Assembly (NCBI GenBank): GCA_030280995.1
Contig: JASXTE010000011.1
Location: 4,360,501-4,424,500 of the forward strand
Direction of reading: 5' to 3'
DNA from: Hemileia vastatrix
Lineage: Eukaryota; Basidiomycota; Pucciniomycetes; Pucciniales; Zaghouaniaceae
DNA length: 64,000 nucleotides
Under the pieces are notes generated by a model. The model saw only the letters and a list, made by a program, of their open reading frames with translations, was not told the origin of the DNA and made no database searches. This document shows, one piece after another, positions 55,419 through 64,000 of the stretch. Numbering within the stretch: position 1 is the stretch's first letter; each line of letters starts with the position of its first letter. The translations under genes were made by a program, and so were the position numbers.

Positions 55419-56655
55419 TAGGGGGTATCAAAGTTAGAAATCCTCCATTTCAAAATACCTTTTTTTCCCACAAAATCAACCATTATCATTTTTCAAAATA
55501 TGCCATATCATTCTCCCAAAACATCTTTTTACTAAGAATTTATGTCAATTTTGTGGCTTTCTTCTTGTGTTGTGAAACAACTTTTAAATAATTAAAAATT
55601 TGTAACTTGATAAACCCTAATAAGAGTTTATTGGAGTTGATTATTAAGATTTGAAAATCCAATCTAATTTTGTAATGTTTTATATTAAAAGGAATGAGTA
55701 TTTAAAATGGATAAAATGGGCTAATTATACAAGTCAAGATTAAAAAATTAATTAATGGTCATAAAATGCAAGTAAAAGTCTAAAAGTGTATGGAAATTTA
55801 GATCAGGAGACTCAAGAACTTTTAGGAATTTTTGTGAATTTTTACTATATTTATTTTATTTTTTATAATTTTATAAAGTATTTTTAGTTATTTTTGATTT
55901 TTTATAATTTATTTAAATTTGATGATTTTCTACTAGATGAATAGGGCTGCACAGACTACAAAAATTGGATGGGGAAATAAGGGAGAGGTAGCCCTATCAT
56001 CTGCTATTTCTTTGGATTTTCTATGAGTGTTTTAAATGTTCTAATTGAGTCTGGAAGTCTATACAAGCTCTGGAATGCTCCAGATGAGCTTCATATAAAC
56101 TCAAGCAACATCCAGATGAGCTCTGGGATGCTCTGGAAGGGAAAAAAGTAGCACATAACAGACTATGCATATAAATCAGAGGAGATATCATCAGAAAATC
56201 ATACAAAAATCCTTATTATTTTACATAACAATTTATAAATTATAATACCCTTATAAATATAACACTTCTACATAACATTATAAAAATTTCACTCAACAAC
56301 TCATAATATATAGCTTATATGGTACTATTGTAAAGGTCTCTACATCAGGGACTTGATTATAAAATCCATTTTCAATAAAAAAAGCTTCATAAAAACAAAA
56401 TTTTCAATCATTTAAATAATTTTTCTGAATACAGCTTCACTGTTGTATTTCTTTCCCTCATTAAAAATAACACAGACTCTACATCTCAAACCTTTTAATA
56501 ACAAATAGATTATTAGTCAATATATATCAAGTAGAGGTCCTAGCTTAGTTAATTTTGAACTCATTAATTACTGAAAGTGACAGGGGTTTCTTTGGTTTAT
56601 CCAACTTCCTTGGATTCTGCTTACAGAAAGGAGACTGTAATAGTCTTTCTACAAC
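55419..56655 (+). mobile_element. Insert in the Chromovirus-1 RT: family H-like end plus Ty3-B-like LTR
   Basis: The insert splits the RT between QHKVLLKSFNLK-type sequence on the right and INLSAILLFRLP on the left. Its left edge is GGGGGTATCAAAGTTAGAAATCC, a family H-type terminus. From about 55573 to 56655 it is a diverged Ty3-B LTR in the plus orientation, ending AGTCTTTCTACA. There is no coding region. Either an LTR landed in a small family H derivative, or the GGGGGTATCAA resemblance is chance and this is a solo LTR with altered start. Confidence 0.6.
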
Positions 56656-56659
56656 AGTT

Positions 56660-57740
56660 TAAGATTAAATGACTTTAATAAAACCTTGTGCTGAATTATT
56701 TGAAATGTAGTCTTGAAGAACTTGAGATTTGTCTTTGACAAAGAATAGATAGCACCTGCCAATGTTACTGGACCTATTAAATCTATTTGATGGTTGTAGG
56801 ATTTATGAGGTGGTAGTTTTTATCCATTACATATTGAAAAAACATCAATGAAGTTATGGTAAGCTTCAGGTAGAGTTAATTTAATGGCTTCAATATTGAT
56901 TTGGTCATCCTCTTTATCTTTGAGGAGTCTGTCAAGTGTGGAACTGTATTTAGAGAGAAAATTATATTACTTTGAGGCTATTGAAATTCTCTTCAAGTAA
57001 AGTGGTTGAGCTTGAATGGTTAGCTAAGTGCTCATTCAAAGAAAGAACAGATGCTTGCAATACATCCAGAAGAGAAGTGTCCTCTAGCAGGACTTGGTCA
57101 GACAGGTTTTTTAACTCCCTATTTACCTACATTGATGAATCAGAAATATACTTAGAATGATGGGTGATCAGTCCCTGTGACTAATCAATTTCTAGATTCC
57201 AATTCTGTAAGAGGTCATGGCCAAGAATGGCATTTTCCATCCTTGGGGCATCCAAGACTCTCAATCCCCACTTGAAGGAGGGAAAATTCAAAAATTTAAA
57301 AACCCACAAAACTTTGGAACTAACCATTATTTGGGCTCCTCTGATTTGACCAGAAAAATTGGAATTCAGTCAATTTCTACAAATGTCAGCTTAGGTTTTT
57401 TGGAAAAAAATAGACTTATAAATGAAATTAAAGTACCAGGGTCAATAAGACAACTGAAGAGAATATCCTCCTTAAAAAGAATTAATCCCAAGTGGTTAAG
57501 GGAAACTTCAGTCCTTAGGAAATTGAGGTTCTGTGCACTGGGAGAGATAAAAAAGTTTACTTTGCACAAAAGTGAGCTATTCACTAGTTTTTGGACTTGG
57601 AACTGTTACCTTATATATCCTTTAATTTTGAAGATTCATCCAAATTGTGTTTACTCCCACAATACATACACAACCCATTATCTGCTCTTCTTTTCTTCTC
57701 AGCTTCCTTTAATTCCCCTTTTGGATCCAATACCTTATTG
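56660..57740 (-). pseudogene. Protease and RT start of Chromovirus-1
   Basis: Near 57650 on the minus strand a zinc knuckle CMYCGSKHNLDES is found, with the last Cys changed to Ser. The protease has LFSCLIDPGTLISFISLFF near 57450 (D-P-G instead of D-S/T-G). The RT start reads LPEAYHNFIDVFSICNG, KLPPHKSYNHQIDLIGP and AIYSLSKTNLKFFK, as expected just upstream of 55410. A number of stops. Confidence 0.75.
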
Positions 57741-57798
57741 ATATTTCCTGGGGTCAAGATTTTGGATCAAGATTTGTTTGAGACAATGATTGAGTAGA

Positions 57799-58752
57799 TC
57801 AAGGGTGATTTGAAGAAGTGCCATATATGAAGTTCAAACAGGGAGATTTTTTGGCATGAAGCCTTTGATGAAGATGGCCCTGGTTAATTTCATTGAGTTT
57901 AAGAGTCCTATCTATTAGGTCTTTTAAAGTTTTCATTTTTTGACAATGAAGATTTATTTGGTCAAGATTCCTCAAGGGAAGTCCCTTTTTACAATGATAT
58001 ACTAAGTCTGAATCATTCCAGACTACTTGAGTTTGTAGAGCTCTGAAATTCAAGGTATACTCAGAAGCTTTCCCATTATTTTTTATGCAAATGAAATCTA
58101 ATTCAATTTCTGTGTTATTGGTTTTTTTAGGTTCAAAAAATAATTTAAAGAGTTTATCTTCAAATTTTTCTTAATTATTGATGAAAATGTGTGTTTCCGT
58201 TGAAGAAAGTATGTGAAAATATGGTTTAAGACATCTTGATGCTTTTCCAGATAAAAATGATGAGGCATCAATTACCTTGGAGTGATCTGTGATGAAGGCT
58301 TGAGGGCCATTGTGGAACATCAATTTTCAGGCTTGAAAAAAAGGATTCAATTTTTAAGGATGTTCTCCATCAAATTTATCCAGGGATTTTATTGAGGGAG
58401 TTTTAAATTTAGAGCTCTCCAAGGGAGAAGGATTATAAATTGATTTCACTAATAATTTCATGAAATCTTCCAATGAAAGAGCTTGAAAAGGTTCAGATTT
58501 GTGGCCAGAAGTGTTGGTAGCTGGGGCTGATGGTGCCTTGTTCATTGTATCCTTGCCTTCTTCTTCCTCACTAAAATCTTCAAAATCCTGAGGAATATCC
58601 TCTAAAGATTGAATTAAATGTTCCATTTCCCTTAATTTGAGAGGTTCAAGAGAGTGACTACAGGAAATATTTTGCAATGTTGGTGGCCTATCCCTTGCCC
58701 TAGCTCTAGTAGTAGAACCCAAAAGAGGAGTGAATTGAATGGGTGCCATTTA
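57799..58752 (-). pseudogene. gag of Chromovirus-1
   Basis: ATG at 58747-58749 starts MAPIQFTPLLGSTTRARAR, followed by a Glu-rich segment and SLDKFDGEHP. After a stop near 58354 the retrotrans_gag core continues with SSFLSGKASRCLKPYF and FRALQTQVVWNDSDLVYHCK and ends near 57799. This is the usual chromovirus gag layout. The leader between gag and the LTR is only about 20 bp, with TAATTTGGGGTCTAAGAC as the putative primer site. Confidence 0.8.
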
Positions 58753-58770
58753 GTCTTAGACCCCAAATTA

Positions 58771-59750
58771 TGTAATTGTACAGATAATAAATAAATGAGA
58801 ACTACAGGGAATAAAATTATACTGTCACTGGTGGGGTTGAAATCTCATGGTAATGCAAAAAATGGCTCAGTTAGCCACAATCGTAACAATGGGATTGCTG
58901 GAAGGAAGGCTACGAAAGTGCAACAAAGGGGTCTTCAAAAGCACAGAGAAGGTAGACTTTCCACTCACAGGTTTTTGTGTGCTATGGATATATGGGACAA
59001 AGAGATAAAAGGATATAGGAAAGTGCATACAGGACTATAAGACAAGAAGTATATGGTATGTGATTGAGAAAGACATGGCTAGAACTAGAGGCATAGTATT
59101 GATTTAAGATGCAGCATCAAGAGAGGGTATGAGTTTCACATTTAGATAGATGAAAAAGCTCTTAAAATGTAAGCCACAAACACCCATCACCAATAGAAAC
59201 ATGTTGGAGAAGGAAAGTAGTGCTAGAAGAAACATCCAGACATTAGGCAGTGCTCAATAAGAGAAAAGTAAAAACTCAAGATAAGGAAGGGTACTTACTT
59301 AGTGAAAAGGGTTTAAAAATTAGTGGATACTCACTTTAATAAGTATTGAAGGTGGTACAGTAACTATTATGTAGTTGGAAATCTCAAGAATTATAGGTTA
59401 GGTACAGAGAGGTAAAGCCTCAGGTGTTAATAGCTATTCTTGCATAAATGTGTCAGGCACTATTAGGACCAAGACTTATGCTAATAATTTTACATGGATT
59501 ATTGAGATGCTTAGTTACTGTTTTATATTCTAATATAAGCGCTAAAATTGTGTAGGAAAACTAGTAGGGAAAGGAAGAATCTGGGAGGGGGGCTGAACAT
59601 ACAAGGTATAAAAGAAAACTCACTTTTAAAAGGGAATGTGTGTGAAGAGAGAGTTAAGTAGAAAAATTAACAAATAATACATGTGTTTAATTAGATTATT
59701 ATTACATTAGTGTTAAAACCTAAGAAGGTGGACCACCACTAGTTCTAACA
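58771..59750 (-). repeat. 5' LTR of Chromovirus-1
   Basis: On the minus strand it starts TGTTAGAACTAGTGGTGG at 59750 and ends GTACAATTACA at 58771, immediately before the gag leader. 980 bp. The bounds rest on the TG...CA ends and its position, because no second copy was found. Confidence 0.6.
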
Positions 59751-59989
59751 CTAGCCTAAGACAGGACTGAATATGCTAAATACAGCAGTGAGACTAACTA
59801 AGACTTACTATGTTGGGGTTTTTAACAGTGAGGGAAGATGGGACTGACTATTCCAATTGAAACTGAGACTAGAGAGTAACTGGATTACTAGATAGGTTTT
59901 CCAATGAGGAGCACTCCACATCTCTGGCCCCATATAGCCCCCTTATGCTATATCCACTCTTCTACCTCTTTAAAATGCATAGCCCTCAT

Positions 59990-62700
59990 AGCGCCCCTCC
60001 TCCCCACCTCTCAACCAAATCCTAACATTACCCCCTCTTTTACACCTCCTTGCCCCTGCACTCCTTCTCAAACTCCTTCAACTTCCCTTAGCATTCACCA
60101 AATTTTCTACCAGTTCACAAGAACTATCCCCAACCCCATAACCATTTCAATGCACTAAGTACTAAAACTTTCCCCTGTAAACCCTCTTAGAAACAAACTT
60201 TTCCACCTCAAATTCCTCTTCATTTCCCACCTGAATTGGTGCTGGTGGTTCTTCTGGTTGTCCCAGAATTGTATCTTCTTTATGCATTGTGAGAAATGAA
60301 ATTTTGAAAACTGGGTGTACTTTCCTCCTTGAGATTTGTAGTTCCAGTTCATAAGCTGAGTCAGATACCTTGAATTTGACTTTGAAGGGCCCCACTTTCT
60401 TGTGATTAAATTTAGTTCTGGGGAGCAATGTGGAAAGGAAACATGAGCTTAACCAAAACTTTTCACCTACCTTTAGCCCACAATGATGGGTCTTCCCTTT
60501 ATTGTTGATATAAATTGAGAGCTGCTTCTAGTTCTTGACATATACTCAATATTCTTTGGACCTTCTCTTCTGCTTCTGGGACTTGTAACGTATATGGGGT
60601 ACCAATTTAGAATGTTTGGTGGTATTCATAGTTGGTGTAGAAGGGTTACATGCCTGTTGCAGCATGTTCCAGGTTATTGTATGAGAATTCAGCCAATGGT
60701 AACATCTGTACCCAATCATTTTTTGGATTGTTAATGATATGGCCCAAATATTTTTCAATTGCTTTATTCACTATCTCAGATTTCTTGTCAGTTTAGGGAT
60801 GCCATTCTGTTGATAATATGTGCTTAATTTTCAGTTGCTCATACATTAATTATAAAAGTCTTGAGTTAAAATTACTTCCCCAATCTGATATCATACCTTC
60901 AAGCAATCCATGTAATTTCCAGATATGTGCCACAATTAAATCTGAAGTTCCCTCTGATGTAACCTTGGTAGTGGTGGGAACAAAGTTTTCCATCTTGGTG
61001 CAGCAGTCAACTACTAAGAAAATAGAATTCTTTCCTTGTGACTTGGGTAACTCCACTATAAGATCCTAAGAGAGTTCCTTCCATGGCTGCTTGGATATGA
61101 TTAATTGGGTTAGTGGTGTGATTGCTGGGCTGATATCGTTCCTCTGGAAAGAGTAACATGCTTCTAAAACGTGCTGGACATATGCCTTCATGGACTTCCA
61201 GCAAAATTTGAAATTTACCAGCTCCACGGTATTCAGTGGTCCTGGGTGCCCTGCCATGGGGGAGTCATGCCTTGATTTGACCACCTGCCTCTTGAGCTCT
61301 TAATCATTTGTAACCACTATCCTCTCATTCTAATATATTTCTTCCCCTTCTAGGTGATACTCCTCCAATCCTTTCCTTACCAATCCCTTTTTTGATAACA
61401 GCGCCTTCACCAACTCCTAAACCCCCTCATCCTTCTCCAGCTCCCTCTTTACCCATTCCATCAAATCTTCATCCCCCAATTCCACCTCATCTAGGATCAC
61501 CCCCTCTTTAAGGTCCCTCTTCGATAAAATAGTACAAAACTTATGTAGGTAGTCCAGCACTGGGCACAAGTAGGGACCTTGTGATAGCACATCAGGTTTT
61601 CCACTTTCCTTCCCTTGTTGAAATGTGACAATAAAATTACTGCTACTTAGCAGTTCTTCCAAGTGTGCTTGCTAGCGACTCAACTTATTTTTTGTCAGCA
61701 AGGTTTTCAAGTATTTATGATCCATGTAAATAATAACTTGTAGTCTGTGAGGCCCTCTTTCCAAATAGTGGCTCTAGGTGTGTACCATTTCAACTAGTGC
61801 CAATAAATACTTATCATATAGTTCATAGCTCAATTTGGCACTTAGCGGTGTTTGTGGAAAATATTATACTTGTTTTGGGACATTTTAAGCATTGTATTGG
61901 GATAATACTGCACCTTGTGCAAAATTTGAGCAGTTGCATTCTAAAACAAATGGCTTCAATAAGTCAGGGATTGCGAGAATAGGGGCTTTCACAAATTTTA
62001 TTTTCAGGTATTCAGACGCATCTTGTTGGCTACTTGTCCAGATAAACTTGACTTCCTTCTATTTGAGGTTGTGCAATGGTTGGAAAATGTGGAATTAATT
62101 TCTAATAAGCTGGAAGTAAAAAATTTCAAAGCCTAGAAATGACTGGAGCTCCTTTACTGATGTTGGTGTCCGCCATTCTGCTACTTCCTTTAATTTCTCC
62201 TGGTCCATTTGCACCCTATTCTTTGAAATGATCATACCCAGATAGAGGATTTCACCTACTGGAAAGACACATTTCTCCAATTTTAACCATACTTGGGCCT
62301 CCCTCAAGCGCTGAAAACAGTCTTTCAGACATATCTGGTGTTCCTCAATTTATCTGGAGTATATCAAGATTTCATCTAGGTACACTTCCACATCTATCCC
62401 TATTCAATCTCTGAAGATGCTATTGGTGAAGTGTTGAAAAGTGGAAGGTGCATTAAATGGGCCAAATGGCATTAAAAACTATTCAAAATGAAAAAATTTA
62501 GTGCAGAATGAGAGTTTATGTTCATCTCTTTCTTTCACACATATGTTGTGGTAACCTTCCTTGGGATCTAGAGATGTGAAAGTTTCTGCGCCCTGTAGAC
62601 TGTCAATTAACTCACTAGTCAGTGGAAGGGGATATCTGTCTTTAACTTTCAGTGAATTTAATTTTCTGAAATCCATACATGGTCTCAGTGACCCTTCTTT
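59990..62700 (-). pseudogene. RT, RNase H, integrase, chromodomain of Chromovirus-2
   Basis: RT: MDFRKLNSLKVKDRYPLPL, FTSLDPKEGYHNICVKE, MPFGPFNAPSTFQHF and the active site VEVYLDEILIYS, where YLDD became YLDE. RNase H: FVLECNCSNFAQGAVLSQ and YLLALVEMVHT. The integrase has HDSPMAGHPG and its zinc finger, SIFLVVDCCTKMENFVPTTT, GMISDWGSNFNSRLL, and KNIWAISLTIQKMIG downstream. The chromodomain begins FEVEKFVSKRVYRGKV (about 60200) and continues after shifts to LKEFEKECRGK near 60050. More than a dozen stops or shifts. Confidence 0.83.
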
Positions 62701-63409
62701 TTTACCTTAAAAGATCACAGGGGATTCCCAGGGAGATTTCAATTCTCTGATGAAACCATTCTTTAAATTCTCATAAATCATTTCTTTTAGTGCTGTTGAA
62801 TCCAAGGTTGACAATGGGATTATTTGGATAAATTGAGGAGTTGAGCCTGGAATCAGATAAATGGTAAAGTTGTATTGTCAGTGAGGTTGCAGGGTTTTGA
62901 CTTTTCCATCTTCAAAAAGTGATACAAATTTCAAATAGGCTTCAGGGACCATTTCCTTGAAGCCTCTTCTTGGCTTTGAGGACTGGACCTTGGCTGAATT
63001 CTTGGTGGATATGTTCCAAGCTGTTGTGTTGAAATCCAGTTCCCCTCAAAGTCCTGAAACTTAGCATCAAGAGAAAATGTCAGCTCTTGAAAAAAGTCTA
63101 GTGATGATAATTAAACACCAGGAAATTTGCCGTGAGGGGCCCCTTACCCCTTCAGAGGCCAAAGGACAAATTATTTCTCTGCACCATCCACCTTTCCCTT
63201 TTCTTGGTTGTGCCTTCTCCTCTTCTTGGTGAGCTTTACCTTCTTTCTACTCCTACCTGGTGCTTCCCATTGGTTCCCAATCCCCAGCCTTCTGCTTAAA
63301 ATAAAAAGGAAGAATCAGTTCTGGTGGAAAGTCAACTGATTATGAAAACACATCAGAAGAATTGCTGAGATAGACCCCTGACCCCTGAGGGGGCCAGGGG
63401 GCCAATGTT

Positions 63410-63748
63410 TTAGCACCAGCCTTTCCTTTCGTTCAAACCAATCTTGGGGTTATATTGGTGTAGCCATGTCATCCCCAGTAACATTTTGTACTGCTCTTTC
63501 AGGTTTGTCACACATTCCCTAAACTGTGACTCCCTTGTGTCACACCAAAACCTGAAAAAAACCTTTTTTCTTACTTCTCCTCCCTCACCTGGGAATCTAT
63601 CAAACATAATTAGATGACTAGGGTGGTCCAATTTATCTTTTCTTATTCTATTTCTCTGTAAAAACTTGTTAGAAATAAAACATTCTTTGTCCTCACAGTC
63701 CAGTAGAGGTTGTAAATTTGTTGTGGTGTAAAGGGTCATTAAAGGCAA
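63410..63748 (-). pseudogene. Retropepsin-like protease of Chromovirus-2
   Basis: An open frame of 112 codons with LQPLLDCEDKECFISNKFLQ in the position of the active site (D-C-E where D-S/C-G is expected) and the downstream motif LLGMTWLHQYNPKIGLN, typical of Ty3 proteases. The missing Gly should inactivate it. Confidence 0.7.
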
Positions 63749-64000
63749 GTTTAGTATAATGTAATTATCATTTATTTCAAGTGGCTTACAAACTTATAAT
63801 TTTTCTACTAAGTCCCCCTTATCATTTCCCTCTAATCTGCTTGAGGAGGGCGCAACCTTCACTCCTGAGCACGTTCTTTTACCTGCAACTTACCTGTTCT
63901 ATCCTACACCTCACTAACCCTGATTTTCTCCCTACAGTCCCTTTCTACATGAACACCACTCCCATATCAGAGACACATCCCATTGCTCATAACCCTTTGG

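Larger units (their letters stand above)
44865..59750 (-). mobile_element. Chromovirus-1 (Ty3), split by two insertions
   Basis: Reading leftwards: LTR 58771-59750, gag 58752-57800, zinc knuckle and protease (57700-57200), RT N terminus (57000-56660), an insert (56655-55419), RT core and RNase H (55410-54240), a second insert (54239-46421), then integrase and chromodomain (46410-44865). The halves join in frame at the second insert: the RNase H end PGKNCVVPDILS is followed by AGVKNFEKNP. Its 3' LTR was not identified. Its right edge sits within the 3' part of Chromovirus-2. Confidence 0.78.
59751..64000 (-). mobile_element. Chromovirus-2 (Ty3), runs off the right edge
   Basis: Minus strand order from the right edge: protease (63748-63410), RT (62676-62095), RNase H (62090-61410), integrase (61284-60700) and chromodomain (60260-60000). 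All reading frames are broken. The gag lies beyond 64000. Its 3' end is interrupted by Chromovirus-1, whose LTR begins at 59750. Confidence 0.8.

Noticed and set aside
57366..57584. Possible intact protease frame on the minus strand
   Set aside because: The active triad reads D-P-G and stops follow on both sides, so it was kept only as part of the Chromovirus-1 pseudogene.
57217..57741. Plus-strand open frame of 174 codons
   Set aside because: It is antisense to the Chromovirus-1 protease and zinc knuckle and has no recognisable domain.
58795..59040. Plus-strand open frame of 81 codons
   Set aside because: It lies inside the Chromovirus-1 LTR on the opposite strand and has no domain.

Overview
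The window is a piece of AT-rich, repeat-dominated nuclear DNA from a eukaryote, most likely a transposon-rich basidiomycete, and a rust-like fungus is my best guess. Evidence: introns of about 58-64 nt with GTRNGT donors, CTAA(C/T) branch sites and YAG acceptors; Ty1/copia and Ty3 chromoviruses with fungal-type domain order; a Tet-like 2OG-Fe(II) dioxygenase of the kind expanded in basidiomycetes; and strong apparent depletion of CG dinucleotides. I see no convincing single-copy host gene, tRNA, rRNA or CRISPR array. Nearly every recognisable stretch is a transposable element, most of them broken.

Layout. 1-1917: truncated minus-strand copy of a PIF/Harbinger-like element (called family H here; copy 1) with a Myb/SANT-type gene. 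2167-7291: degraded Ty1/copia element (Copia-1) with two LTRs, followed by a second LTR/leader remnant. 8444-13710: second Ty1/copia element (Copia-2) with 133-bp LTRs, target duplication CTAAT and an initiator-tRNA-Met-type primer site. 13902-15520: repeats and fragments of family H, including a decayed transposase. 16293-43435: family H copy 2, flanked by TAATA on both sides, whose middle is split by a nest of later insertions. 44865-59750: a minus-strand chromovirus (Chromovirus-1) split by another Ty3 element (46421-54239) and by an LTR-like insert (55419-56655). 59751-64000: a second minus-strand chromovirus (Chromovirus-2) running off the window.

The nest inside copy 2, from outside in: family H copy 2 (16293-43435) contains an LTR-like insertion (20374-41808). 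That contains a solo LTR (20403-21542) and family H copy 3 (21852-40644). Copy 3 in turn contains a 1.1-kb solo element (21968-23060), a solo Ty3 LTR (26906-28170) and a complete Ty3 chromovirus, Ty3-A (29112-38156). Most steps are supported by matching target duplications (TAATA, GAAYC, GATGT, ATGAT, GTAGA).

With the insertions removed, copy 3 carries three genes between inverted ends of the type GGGGGTATCAA: a Myb/SANT-like DNA-binding protein with a coiled coil (+ strand), a Tet-like 2OG-Fe(II) dioxygenase with a Ser/Lys-rich N terminus (- strand), and a PIF/Harbinger DDE transposase (- strand). Copy 2 keeps the same order with deletions in each gene. A DNA transposon of this class carrying a putative nucleic-acid-modifying dioxygenase, in a genome whose repeats look CpG-deaminated, is the most interesting observation here.
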